Part shown: positions 45,054 through 54,243 of the stretch, piece by piece
How positions within the stretch are numbered: position 1 is the stretch's first letter
Layout: every line of letters starts with the position of its first letter
NCBI GenBank assembly: GCA_046294625.1
Contig: JBKBKN010000015.1
Coordinates: 27,846 to 91,845, forward strand
DNA length: 64,000 bases
Source of the DNA: JBKBKN01 sp046294625
GTDB taxonomy: Bacteria > Bacteroidota > Bacteroidia > M30B66
Direction: 5' to 3'
Notes under the pieces: generated by a model
Told to the model about the DNA's origin: nothing
Database searches by the model: none
The model's input: only the letters and a program-made list of their open reading frames with translations
Program-made: the position numbers and the translations under genes

Positions 45054-45548
45054 TTATTTTTTACCCAATAAATTTTCAGCATTGAAAGCAAAGGGCAACA
45101 AATTGCCCATACCTTCTACCACATGCACCTTACCCGAATTTCCGAATAAAATCAGCCGGATGGGATGTGCACTGTTAAATTCATATTCTGCAATCACCTG
45201 TCTGCACGATCCGCATGGATAGACCGGGTAATCCATTTCATGTTTGGAGGCTTGCGCTGTGATGGCAATCTTTTCTGCTACTGCAGTAGGATTTTCTGCC
45301 ATTGCAGAAAAAATGGCTACCCGCTCTGCACATAATCCTGAAGGATAGGCCACATTTTCTTGGTTGTTTCCGGTGTAAATAATACCACTGTCTAATTGCA
45401 CGGCAGCACCAACCTTGAAGCCTGAATAGGGTGCATATGCCAATTCGCGCGCATCAATAGCCTTGCTTAAAAGATAGCGCTCATCGGAAGGCAGTTCATC
45501 AATTGTATCAAAAACCTGAATTTTTATGGTCTTTTGTTCTTCATGCAT
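45054..45548 (-). CDS. cdd: cytidine deaminase
   Basis: This 164-residue homotetrameric-type cytidine deaminase has zinc ligands and the catalytic Glu in SGLCAERVAIFSA (Cys-Ala-Glu) and PCGSCRQV (two Cys). The N-terminal part has YAPYSGFKVGAAV. It deaminates cytidine and deoxycytidine to uridine forms in pyrimidine salvage. It lies 58 bp upstream of pdhA on the same strand. Confidence 0.96.
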   Translation of the reverse strand: MHEEQKTIKIQVFDTIDELPSDERYLLSKAIDARELAYAPYSGFKVGAAVQLDSGIIYTGNNQENVAYPSGLCAERVAIFSAMAENPTAVAEKIAITAQASKHEMDYPVYPCGSCRQVIAEYEFNSAHPIRLILFGNSGKVHVVEGMGNLLPFAFNAENLLGKK

Positions 45549-45792
45549 GGCGGTAAAATTACCTGATTTAACCGAATTGCAATGATTTTATGAAATTTAT
45601 TGATTTTGAGGTTGTGTTGTAGGTTTCGAAATCTAACATTGAATGATTTCAGTCTAGCCGTAAATTGATAAGACGTAATTTTATTCCCATATAATCAGGT
45701 TGTTGTGGTTTTTGTTCGATTGCTCGTGTGGAAAATAGCACGGCATGGTATCTCTATTTTGTAATCCAATTTCTTAACTAAAACGAGATGAC

Positions 45793-47273
45793 ATGAAAAC
45801 TTTCTTCTTTATTCCAAAAACCTTTATACTACCTTTTGTATTAATGCTTTTGCCGGTTTTATCCCATTCGCAGGTTCCTGTGAAATACGAAAAGCCCTAT
45901 TTTCAAGTTGACAGTAAAGTTGATGTGGAAGCTTTTCTTTTGAAAAAAACGGATGTGAGAGTAAACATTCTCAATCCTTAGCTCATGTGAGCGTGGAACA
46001 GGTTTATGTCAACGAAGGTGCAAAACCTATTGAAGCTGATTATGTATTTCCAGGTTCAACACAATCGGCTATTCATAGCATGCAAATGTCAATCGGTGGA
46101 ACGCTATTTGCTCGAAGGGATGGCTAAAATTGGTAAAAGTTATCATAATGCAATAACAAATGCTAAAGATGCGCATCATGAAGCTTTAAAGTTTCGTCGA
46201 CTCATTGAAAAACCACTTTTAACATATATAAAAGTTAGCTTTAGTGGCCTTCAAAAAGTAGAATTGGAGCCCACTTCGGTTACTGATTTATTGTCAAGCC
46301 GCCCCATAGTTATATCCGGTAGGGTAGAAAGGCTTAGTATTTCAGGGATTTTGAAAAATTGAAGGGAAGAACGGAAAAGAAAAGTTTGAGAAATCCTTCA
46401 ATTACAGCAATGCACAAGTGTCTAAAGAATTTAAACCTTTGAAATATTTATGGGCCAGAAAACGTATTCACAGGCTTGATGATTACACATATTTGGGCAA
46501 ATAAGAGCAAAATAAATCTGAAGTGCTTGCACTGGATCTGAAGTAGAACCTGCTTACAGCCTACACATCATTCTTGGTGGTTGATAGTGAAGTAAGAAAT
46601 CGTGATATGCAATATGCCACTGTGACCCAGCCATTGCCAAAAAATGAAGAAGAATCGGCAGTGATGTCGGCACAATCCATTGTATATTCAATGCCTATGC
46701 GTTCAACACTTGTGCAGGGAGTAGCCACTAGAGATTGTGAAATAGCTTTAATACCACCCCAAAAAAACAACGTTCAAAACAGGGCCGAGACCTACCACTG
46801 CATAAATATGATGAAAGCAAGCGAAACTATGGTATTGACCCCGTAGAAGAAGAAAGCCATGAGGTAAAAAATCAGCATCTAAAGTTCAAGATAGTGGATT
46901 TGGATTATTTCAGAATGGTATTTCCTACAGAGAAATTACAGCAGAAACCATCCTTTAGACAGAGGCGCGGTGATTTTGAGCACTATCTGTTTCAGAACTT
47001 AAAATATCCTGATGATGCCCGTAAATGGGGCACAAAAGGCAATGTAGTATTAATCGCGGAGATCGATGAGCAGGGCAAATTTCATACGTGATATTGAAAA
47101 AAGGCGTTCAATCTTTGCTGGATAAAGAAGCCATTCGTGTTATTTCGACCATGCCCAATTGGAATCCTGCTCAGTTGGGAGATAAAAATATAGCGTGTAG
47201 GATAGAGTTGGTGGTTAAAAATCCTAATAGCTTAAATAGATTTTTCAAATTTTATCGGCATTTTATTTTTTGA
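45793..47273 (+). pseudogene. decayed VIT / von Willebrand A / TonB-C protein gene
   Basis: Fragments in three frames align in order with one protein type. They are a signal peptide and VIT-domain start (45793-45981), the VIT continuation AHVSVEQVYVNEGAKPIEADYVFP in frame from 45981, and the C-terminal end of the VWA part (VERYLLEGMAKIGK, FRRLIEKPLLTYIKVSF, LLSSRPIVISGRVE) to 46362. Next comes FKPLKYLWARKRIHRLDD from 46364, then NLLTAYTSFLVVDSE and VTQPLPKNEE. A TonB C-terminal-like domain (LKYPDDARKWGTKGNVVLIAEIDEQGKF, then LLDKEAIRVISTMPNWNPAQ) closes it. Lesions are frameshifts near 45979, 46362 and 47088, stops TAA 46502 and TAG 46544, further frame change near 46846-46894, and an internal deletion near 46085-46110 that joins mid-VIT to late VWA. 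Confidence 0.85.
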
Positions 47274-47282
47274 GCCATTCGT

Positions 47283-48086
47283 TTATTTGTATCTATTTCT
47301 TACGAAATCTATGTAAGATTGCAAATTATCTATTTCGATGTAATCAACACCTGCCCCTAAGAGAATATTCCAGTAATTATTGCCGGCATAGGTGTTGGAG
47401 AGATAAATGAGTTTATTGGCTTTGTGCACATTTTTGCTGTAAGAGAGCAGACTGTGATATTGTGCATTCGGCATATGTTCATCGCCTTTCCATTTGAAGT
47501 GTTTTTTGTAGTCAAACATCACAACAGGATTTCTCCATGCTTCATATTTTTCTGCTTCGTTAAGTGGCACCATAATCCCATACCAGGAAGGACTATTCCT
47601 AATCAGATCATCAATTGGAAGCTTTCCGCTAACCACCAGCCTGATTGGCCCTTTTTTTCTCACGCCATCATTGAATGAAGTGAATAGCTCCTGATATTGG
47701 TCAACGACCTTACAAAATGAATCCCAAAGTTTCAGCGGATCGTCTTTGAGTACAACAAACATTACGAGTTCTTCTGGTTGTTCAAAAAGCCAACCATTGT
47801 TAGCCGGGAGCAGCTTTTTCAGGTTGCTGAGATAGAGTTTTTCGAATGAATGTTTACCGGCCATCACTTCCCCATTCTTTCCTGCATTAACTTCAACCAC
47901 GATGGCTGAAAATCTTTTTTCAATAGCTTCCAGTGCCGGGCGGCTATTTTCCTGATCGTTTGCTACTACGGCATTGATGAGTGATTTTTGATTTTGAGCT
48001 ATCAAGCAATTTTGATTCAGAAGAATAAGAATTGTGCTGAAGAATATGCTGCGATATATTTGAAAGCTTCTTGCGCTTGAGTACAT
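47283..48086 (-). CDS. PI-PLC/GDPD-like protein with lost catalytic motif
   Basis: This 267-residue protein has a signal-like N terminus (about 1-30, ending IAQ). The frame ANDQENSRPALEAIEKRFSAIVVEVNAGKNGEVMAGKHSFEKLYLSNL aligns with the start of the phosphatidylinositol-specific phospholipase C / glycerophosphodiester phosphodiesterase-like family, whose members read HSHNDYxxxxPxxxAxxxGFxSIExDV...VAH. Here the HSHND histidines are Val-Val and the acidic IExDV reads VVEVN. The C-terminal GAGVDYIEIDNLQSYIDFV keeps the family's TIM-barrel end. It therefore looks like a non-catalytic relative, possibly substrate-binding. The gene frame is intact, unlike the neighbouring pseudogene. Confidence 0.65.
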   Translation of the reverse strand: MYSSARSFQIYRSIFFSTILILLNQNCLIAQNQKSLINAVVANDQENSRPALEAIEKRFSAIVVEVNAGKNGEVMAGKHSFEKLYLSNLKKLLPANNGWLFEQPEELVMFVVLKDDPLKLWDSFCKVVDQYQELFTSFNDGVRKKGPIRLVVSGKLPIDDLIRNSPSWYGIMVPLNEAEKYEAWRNPVVMFDYKKHFKWKGDEHMPNAQYHSLLSYSKNVHKANKLIYLSNTYAGNNYWNILLGAGVDYIEIDNLQSYIDFVRNRYK

Positions 48087-48178
48087 TTATTAATATTGAT
48101 TTGGTATGATCATGTAAATCACTTTTGAAAAGCGGTGGGATAAAAGTGGCATTTAAAATCCAAAGCTGAAAAAGTTAG

Positions 48179-48664
48179 TCATTCTGTGTTTGCGTCCATC
48201 GGTAATTCATGAATGATTTCAATCATCACCTTAGCGAGTCCTTTCGAGATCATGCTCAATTCCCTGGCTGCGGCTTGAGAAAGGTCTATGATTCTGTTTT
48301 TTCCTTTCATCCCCCGATCATTGATTTTAACAATCACACTTTTTTGGTTCGATAAATTGGTCACCCTAACCAAAGTGCCAAATGGCAAATGCTTATGCGC
48401 TGCGGTGAGGCTGTCTTTGTGATAAATATCGCCCGAAGCTGTGCGACGCAAATGAAATGCATTGGAATAAAAGCTTGCTATACCTGTATCAGGTGCAGCA
48501 AATTGAGCCTTTGCGCTCACCGAACTTAATAGCAAAACAATGATGAATGACAACATAAAAAACAAACTAATCAAAATTGGCTTTAGGCTTAAAATGACAA
48601 TTATAATAGGCGCAGTATATGCCGTTTTTTTTTCAACAGGATGTGCTTTGATGACTGTGTTCAT
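48179..48664 (-). CDS. RlpA-family double-psi beta-barrel protein
   Basis: This 161-residue protein has an N-terminal hydrophobic segment at about 25-50 and an RlpA domain at about 58-150. Conserved features are GIASFYSNAFHLRRTASGD, LTAAHKHLPFGTLVRVTNL, and KINDRG with the family's catalytic-type Asp. It lacks a SPOR domain, so it is a short form. RlpA-type proteins cleave naked glycan strands or bind septal peptidoglycan. The long N-terminal part before the hydrophobic segment makes a downstream start possible. Confidence 0.85.
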   Translation of the reverse strand: MNTVIKAHPVEKKTAYTAPIIIVILSLKPILISLFFMLSFIIVLLLSSVSAKAQFAAPDTGIASFYSNAFHLRRTASGDIYHKDSLTAAHKHLPFGTLVRVTNLSNQKSVIVKINDRGMKGKNRIIDLSQAAARELSMISKGLAKVMIEIIHELPMDANTE

Positions 48665-48884
48665 GAGTTTTATGCCTGTTTCACAGTAACAAAATTAACA
48701 CAATTTTTTCAACTCTTCCCCACTTGAGTTTAGAATGGGATTTTACTTTACTTGACCAACAATATGTATGCTGGGTGGAAGCAAGGACGATTCAATCCGA
48801 AAGAGCTCATTTTTTATGAAAACAGTTTTCCGCTTTTTAATCTTCCCTTTATCATTACAACAGTTTCAAAAGCTAACTAATTAA

Positions 48885-48892
48885 TACCTTTG
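48885..48892 (+). promoter_or_regulatory. -7 box for the GH3-like gene
   Basis: TACCTTTG matches TAnnTTTG, 23 nt before the ATG at 48916. Upstream TTTC at about 48864 is a weak -33. Confidence 0.5.
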
Positions 48893-48915
48893 CGCTCTTA
48901 GTTTTGAAAAATATC

Positions 48916-50412
48916 ATGGGCATAAAATCATTCTTAGCCAAACCATTAGCCAAATATATCCGAAAGCAAAAACTTAATGCAGCCATTCAAGCTGAAGCTA
49001 CCCAACAGGCAGTATTCGAAACTTTAATTCAGAATGCCCAAAACACACAGTTTGGAAAAGATCATAGCTTCGATCGGATTCAGAGCTATGAAGATTTTAA
49101 GCAACATGTTCCCATCCGCGATTATGAAGGCTTTCGCGCATACATTGATCAAATCATATCCGGCAAGCAAGACGTATTGTGGCCTGGAAAACCGATTTAC
49201 TTTTGCAAAACATCAGGCACTACGAGTGGAGCAAAGTATATTCCTATAACAAAAGATTCCATTCATAATCACATTTCTTCGGCACGTAATGCACTGCTAA
49301 CCTACATTGCCGAAACCGGTAATTCAAAGTTTGTAGATGGTAAATTGATATTTCTTTCGGGAAGTCCGGTTTTGTCTGAAATTGGCGGCATTCCACTTGG
49401 TAGGCTTTCGGGAATTGTCAACCATCATGTGCCGCAGTATTTGCGCACCAATCAAATGCCGTCTTATGCAACCAATTGCATTGATGACTGGGAAAACAAA
49501 GTGGAAACCATTGCTACTGAAACCATCGAAGAAGATATGCGGCTCATTTCCGGCATTCCTTCTTGGGTGCAGATGTACTTCGAACGACTGCAAGCAAAAA
49601 AGCCCAATAAAACAATTAGTGAAATTTTTCCAAACTTTTCTGTGTTTGTATATGGTGGCGTGAATTATGAGCCTTATCGCTCCCGTTTCGAAAAAATGAT
49701 TGGGAAGAAAGTGGACAGCATCGAATTGTTCCCTGCTTCAGAAGGTTTTTTGGCCTATCAGGACCGCTTTCCATCCGAAGGACTGATGCTGATTGTAGAT
49801 TCCGGAATTTTTTATGAGTTTATACCAGCCGATGAATTTTTCAAAGAGAATCCAACGCGCATCTCGCTAAAGGATGTGGAGCTCGGGGTGAATTATGTCA
49901 TCATACTCAATACCAATGCCGGGCTTTGGGGCTACAATATTGGTGATACGGTGAAATTCGTTTCTAAACATCCATACCGCCTGATTGTCACCGGCCGAAT
50001 TAAGCATTTTACTTCCGCATTTGGAGAGCATGTAATTGCCGAAGAAGTGGAATATGCCTTGCAAGAAGCGCTCAAAGAAGAACCTGCTGAAGTAATTGAG
50101 TTTACTGTGGCTCCTCAAGTTAGTCCGTCGGAAGGATTGCCTTATCACGAATGGTTGATTGAGTTTGGAAAGGAACCTGCCGACATGCAAAGACTAAGCT
50201 TATTAATTGATCAACATTTGCAAAAGAAAAATATTTACTACAAAGATTTGATTCAAGGTAGTGTGCTGCGTCCATTGGTGATTAATTCGTTGCAGAAAAA
50301 TGCCTTCGTGGAATATATGAAATCCGAAGGAAAACTTGGTGGACAGAATAAAGTTCCGAGGCTATCAAACGATCGGAAAATTGCGGATGCTTTACTAAAG
50401 TTTGCACATTAA
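48916..50412 (+). CDS. GH3 auxin-responsive promoter-type acyl-adenylating enzyme
   Basis: With the ATG at 48916 the protein has 498 residues. The GH3 family signatures are seen: the P-loop-like TSGTTSGAKYIPIT at about 99-112, YGGVNYEPY, ELFPASEGFLAYQ and the hinge region TGRIKHFTSAFGEHV. Plant GH3 enzymes adenylate acyl acids and join them to amino acids. Bacterial members are widespread in Bacteroidota but poorly characterised. An acyl-acid amido synthetase or adenylate-forming step is inferred. The gene stands alone with its own promoter. Confidence 0.9.
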   Translation: MGIKSFLAKPLAKYIRKQKLNAAIQAEATQQAVFETLIQNAQNTQFGKDHSFDRIQSYEDFKQHVPIRDYEGFRAYIDQIISGKQDVLWPGKPIYFCKTSGTTSGAKYIPITKDSIHNHISSARNALLTYIAETGNSKFVDGKLIFLSGSPVLSEIGGIPLGRLSGIVNHHVPQYLRTNQMPSYATNCIDDWENKVETIATETIEEDMRLISGIPSWVQMYFERLQAKKPNKTISEIFPNFSVFVYGGVNYEPYRSRFEKMIGKKVDSIELFPASEGFLAYQDRFPSEGLMLIVDSGIFYEFIPADEFFKENPTRISLKDVELGVNYVIILNTNAGLWGYNIGDTVKFVSKHPYRLIVTGRIKHFTSAFGEHVIAEEVEYALQEALKEEPAEVIEFTVAPQVSPSEGLPYHEWLIEFGKEPADMQRLSLLIDQHLQKKNIYYKDLIQGSVLRPLVINSLQKNAFVEYMKSEGKLGGQNKVPRLSNDRKIADALLKFAH

Positions 50413-50429
50413 CCGCTATAAAAAGCGAC

Positions 50430-50457
50430 GGGCAGACAAACCGCTGTTTATCTGCCC
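50430..50457 (+). terminator. hairpin downstream of the GH3-like gene
   Basis: GGGCAGA (50430-50436) pairs with TCTGCCC (50451-50457), plus an inner AAAC/GTTT pair around CGCT. There is no long T run, so termination is plausible but not certain. Confidence 0.55.
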
Positions 50458-50657
50458 TGTCACCAACCTAAACCTAAACCCCTGAAAGGGAATTATGTTT
50501 TAACTACCCATGCAAATGAACGGAGATTCTACGGAAATGTTGACCTGGAGAAACATCATTTAAGTGTTTTTTAATTTTGCAATTTTGTTGCAAATTGTAT
50601 TATGACCTGATTAATAGGCTGTTGTATTGTTTTTGGTGTTTTTGCTTAGATGAAATT

Positions 50658-51200
50658 TTAACACTTTTTTATCTCGATATAATCTCTCAACAGTAATTCA
50701 ATGTTTTTTTCAGCAGGAAATCGAGCCTGAATTCGAACATGAGCTTGCTCATAGACCATTTTTCTGCTTATTAACAGATTTTCTAAGCGATTTTTTGTTT
50801 CATCAGCCGAAGAAAGTAAAGGTCTTTTAGAAGTATTTTCGCTTGTTGCGCGTTTTAATAGCAAATCTACTTCAGCTTCCAGGTAAATCACTAAGCCATT
50901 TTGAAGCATGAGATGAATGTTTTGGTGAAACATGGGCGTGCCACCACCGCAGGCAATCACAGCCTGATGATTGAATGTGATCACATTTTTCAAGGCATCA
51001 TGCTCCAAAGCCCTAAAGTGGGCTTCCGATTTGTGATGAAAGATATCAGCAATTGCCATTTTTTCGACCTTTTCAATCTCCTTGTCTAAGTCAATAAAAA
51101 CTAATTGAAGCGCCTTAGCCAATCGTTTGCCAAAACTCGACTTACCGGAAAGCGGCATGCCAATCAAAAAAATCAATCCGGGTTCAAACTTTTGCTTCAT
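50658..51200 (-). CDS. aroK: shikimate kinase
   Basis: This 180-residue protein has Walker A GMPLSGKSS (residues 14-22), the shikimate-contacting DLD, HFRALEHDAL, and ACGGGTPMF. The lid region has TSKRPLL. It phosphorylates shikimate at the 3-hydroxyl with ATP in aromatic amino-acid synthesis. It reads in the same direction as nadK, 92 bp downstream of it. Confidence 0.95.
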   Translation of the reverse strand: MKQKFEPGLIFLIGMPLSGKSSFGKRLAKALQLVFIDLDKEIEKVEKMAIADIFHHKSEAHFRALEHDALKNVITFNHQAVIACGGGTPMFHQNIHLMLQNGLVIYLEAEVDLLLKRATSENTSKRPLLSSADETKNRLENLLISRKMVYEQAHVRIQARFPAEKNIELLLRDYIEIKKC

Positions 51201-51292
51201 GTGTGGAGTAAATATAAGTTACCAAGTTGCTCAACTTATGATTTTTCACGCCTTTGAAAAAATAACACTTAATACAAATTGCCAACCATCTC

Positions 51293-52171
51293 TTAATTCC
51301 GCTTATCAATGCCCCACATCAATTTATCGCGGAGGGTGGAAAGGAAATCGCGCTCCGGTTTGCGTGCAAGGCGAATGTGAAACGGAGCTTTTCTGATTTT
51401 CATTTCTATGTCGCCCGGCACTGAAGCATGACGCGAATCTAAAGAGATCAGATAATTGCGGCTGCGTAACTCAGCATGTATTTTGAGTTCGTTCGATTCG
51501 TTGATAATCAAGGGGCGCACATTCAGATTATGCGGGGCAATCGGGGTAATTACAAAACTTGCGCTTTCGGGCATGATGATGGGACCGCCGCAGCTCAGCG
51601 AGTATCCTGTAGATCCCGTGGGAGTAGAAATGATGAGCCCATCGGCCCAATAGGAGTTCATAAATTTTCCATTCATATAAACATGCAACACAATCATCGA
51701 AGAGCTGTCTTTTTTGTGCAAGGTGATTTCGTTGAGTGCAAAATTGGCTTTTCCGAATAGTTGCTCTTTGGTTTCTAATGCGATGAGTTTGCGGGGTTCA
51801 ATTACACAATTGCCACTTAAGATCGCATCAACAGCTTCTTCAATTTCTTCCTTATTGTAGGCCGAAAGAAAGCCCAAACGTCCGGTATTAATGCCCAGCA
51901 CAGGAATGGGCATATCGCGGATAATGGTTACGGCTTCGAGCAAAGTACCGTCACCACCAATGGTAATCATCAGGTCAATTTTTCCGAGCACGTCTTCATA
52001 GCTTTTGTAAATGTGAACCTCCGCTCCCTGTGGAATCAATGTCTTGGTGAGTTTGTAAAAAGCTTCATTGATATGCAGTATTGCTCCTTTTTCGTGAAGT
52101 GCTTTGTAAAGCCGAATGATGTAAGGTTGACGGCTTTCTCCTGCGGTTCTTCCAAATATTCCTGTGTGCAT
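51293..52171 (-). CDS. nadK: NAD kinase
   Basis: This 292-residue protein has the GGDGT motif at residues 72-76 (with Asp74), NTGRLGFL, ALNEITLHK and the glycine-rich STPTGSTGYSLSCGGPI. It phosphorylates NAD to NADP. It is the third gene of a unit with the CBS protein and the Omp85-like protein (12-bp gap to the latter), a neighbourhood typical of Bacteroidota nadK. Confidence 0.96.
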   Translation of the reverse strand: MHTGIFGRTAGESRQPYIIRLYKALHEKGAILHINEAFYKLTKTLIPQGAEVHIYKSYEDVLGKIDLMITIGGDGTLLEAVTIIRDMPIPVLGINTGRLGFLSAYNKEEIEEAVDAILSGNCVIEPRKLIALETKEQLFGKANFALNEITLHKKDSSSMIVLHVYMNGKFMNSYWADGLIISTPTGSTGYSLSCGGPIIMPESASFVITPIAPHNLNVRPLIINESNELKIHAELRSRNYLISLDSRHASVPGDIEMKIRKAPFHIRLARKPERDFLSTLRDKLMWGIDKRN

Positions 52172-52183
52172 AGTTGATGTTTG

Positions 52184-53581
52184 TTAAAAAGGATTAGTCA
52201 TGTGAAAATAGAAACCGCGTATGCCATGTTTATTGATGGTGGCTTCGAGTCGGAATACTTGATCGTAGTAGGTAACCAAATCCACTCCTGCACCATAGCC
52301 GTAAAGCGTCTGATTGGGCAGTGTGTTGCCCGGGTTAAACTGTGTATTGCGCGCATAACCTGCATCGAAAAACAAATTTAGATAAATCGCATAAGGTATG
52401 GTGTTGAACTTTTCGGAGGGTATAAATTTCAATTTCGTAACGTGGGGTTTGAGCAGCTCATAGCGCACATAGCTTTTGAACAGTCCAAAATGTTGCCCAT
52501 CGGCCACAAAAAGTTCGTAGCCGCGTACATAATCCCAATAGCCCAATCCACTTTGGATGATGTAAGGTTGAAATGCCCGGTTCGATACTTTCATTTTCAG
52601 CATGGCAGCAGCAAAAAATCGTTCAGCTAATTTTTCATATCGCCGATAGGAGCTCGACACGGAAAGCATGCTGGGTTGCCAGGGATCGAAATAGCCCAAT
52701 CCTTTTTGATTGATATCGAAATCAAAATACCAGCCGCTGAGGGGATAAGGGCGAAAGTTTCGTTTGTCATAGCGAAAAAAGTAATCGAGACGAAAAAAGC
52801 CATTCTGTCTTTGTTCTCGATGCAGGTAGTTGGGATTAAGTTTGAGCACGGTGTCGGCAACGGTCACATCATTATAATCAACCGAGAAGCTATGGGTAAT
52901 AAAATAGCCTTTTCTATAGTTGAGTGTTCCGCCCACAGTGGTGTAAAAACGCACTTTCTCTCCGGGTATGCGCATGAATTGCAGGTTGTCGTTCCAAGTG
53001 CGTGGCGCAAGTTGGTTATTGGCGGTATAATAGTATCGAAAGCCGAGTCCTATGGTTTGTGCTTTGTTAATGTAAGGGATGTTGTAAAGCAGCGCCACCT
53101 GATCGGCAAAGCCGGAACGCAGGCGCAGATGCAGACTTTCTTTTCGCCCACGAAAATTGTATCGGCTGAGAAAAAGTCCATAACTCACCCTGCGCCAGTC
53201 GCGGTCGGCCCACCATGCATTGAAATTGCGGTCGGCCAGTTCAAACACCACTGAAGGCCAAGTGTACCAGCGTTCGGTGAATTTTAAATAGGCCGTTGCT
53301 GAAGTGGAGTCTTCGTTAAACTCTAGTCCATACTCTACGAAATTAAACAGGGCAGTGTTCATCAGGTTGTTACGCGAAGTGTCTGCCAACTGGTTAAAAC
53401 GAGCAAGTGAAAGCGTATCTCCTTGTCTGAATAGCAACTCGCGATGAATGATGCGGGGCTTGGTGACTTTGTTGCCGCGCAATGCAATTTCGCTCAGCAC
53501 AAAATTTCTTTCACTTTGTGCCAACAGAAAAAGTGGAGTTAAGGAAACAGTGAAACAGATAAACGCCTTGACAAAGCGCAT
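52184..53581 (-). CDS. Omp85-family protein with a single POTRA domain
   Basis: This 465-residue protein has a signal peptide (to about residue 22). One POTRA-like domain follows (VLSEIALRGNKVTKPRIIHRELLFRQGDTLS, about residues 28-100), then a barrel of many strands with RYDKRNFRPYPLSGWYFDFD, which resembles the Omp85 late-strand signature, ending in Phe (HMTNPF). Full BamA and TamA proteins have five and three POTRA domains, so this is a short relative. It may insert or export outer-membrane components or act like short bacterial Omp85 forms. It overlaps the CBS gene by one base. Confidence 0.78.
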   Translation of the reverse strand: MRFVKAFICFTVSLTPLFLLAQSERNFVLSEIALRGNKVTKPRIIHRELLFRQGDTLSLARFNQLADTSRNNLMNTALFNFVEYGLEFNEDSTSATAYLKFTERWYTWPSVVFELADRNFNAWWADRDWRRVSYGLFLSRYNFRGRKESLHLRLRSGFADQVALLYNIPYINKAQTIGLGFRYYYTANNQLAPRTWNDNLQFMRIPGEKVRFYTTVGGTLNYRKGYFITHSFSVDYNDVTVADTVLKLNPNYLHREQRQNGFFRLDYFFRYDKRNFRPYPLSGWYFDFDINQKGLGYFDPWQPSMLSVSSSYRRYEKLAERFFAAAMLKMKVSNRAFQPYIIQSGLGYWDYVRGYELFVADGQHFGLFKSYVRYELLKPHVTKLKFIPSEKFNTIPYAIYLNLFFDAGYARNTQFNPGNTLPNQTLYGYGAGVDLVTYYDQVFRLEATINKHGIRGFYFHMTNPF

Positions 53582-54243
53582 TACATATTGATGTAGTTCA
53601 TAAACATGTCGTAGCGCTGACGAAGATCGTCTGAAAATTCGCCTTGCTGAAAGGTTGCCTTCACCACGTAATTATAGCGTGCAAAGGTTTGCAAAATCCC
53701 ACTTATATTCTCACGGTTCACTTTGATGGTCACATCCAATTTCGTGCTGTCGCTGTGTGATTGCAGATAAAGGCTGAGAATCTTGGAATTGTTGCTTTCT
53801 ACGATTTGTGCAATCTGCGAAAGATGATAATCATTGTCGTTTAATTCTAACACAATAATGCCACCAGTTTGGTCAGCACCTGCCGTTTTGGCAAATTCTG
53901 TCAGCAGACTTTTCATGCTAATACTACCCAGAAATTCGTTGTCTTTATTCAAAACAGGTATCAGGCTTAAATCCAACTTCACGATGAGTTTCAACACATC
54001 AAACAAGTGCTGATGATCATAAACAAAAGGGCGGAAAAGAGAAAGCTGATGATTGCCCAATGCTTGTTCCGGCTCATTCAAATCGAGTACATCCGTGTCG
54101 GAGATCAAACCCAGAAACTCGCGGTTATTGACAATCGGGAGATGATTTACCTTGAATTCATCCATCCAGGCAAGCGCCATCATCCCCGAGTCTGAAGTCT
54201 TTAGCGGCGGAATGTGATCAGATATGAGTTCTACGGCAAGCAT
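53581..54243 (-). CDS. CBS-pair protein with ACT-like C terminus
   Basis: This 220-residue protein has two CBS motifs (about 1-55, DEFKVNHLPIVNNREFLGLISDTDVL, and 70-120, KLDLSLIPVLNKDNEFLGSISMKSLL), which normally bind adenine nucleotides, then an ACT-like fold at about 140-215 (IIVLELNDNDYHLSQIAQIVESNNSKILSL). It likely senses an adenylate or an amino acid and acts on a partner. The stop overlaps the start of the Omp85-like gene (TAATG), so translation is coupled. Confidence 0.8.
   Translation of the reverse strand: MLAVELISDHIPPLKTSDSGMMALAWMDEFKVNHLPIVNNREFLGLISDTDVLDLNEPEQALGNHQLSLFRPFVYDHQHLFDVLKLIVKLDLSLIPVLNKDNEFLGSISMKSLLTEFAKTAGADQTGGIIVLELNDNDYHLSQIAQIVESNNSKILSLYLQSHSDSTKLDVTIKVNRENISGILQTFARYNYVVKATFQQGEFSDDLRQRYDMFMNYINM

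Noticed and set aside
45793..47273. Insertion-sequence scar as the cause of the VIT/VWA decay
   Set aside because: No terminal inverted repeats, target duplications or transposase pieces are present. The breakpoint looks like a simple internal deletion.
52676..53254. A 192-residue open frame opposite the Omp85-like gene
   Set aside because: The minus-strand barrel with POTRA domain is clearly the real gene, and this shows no motif.
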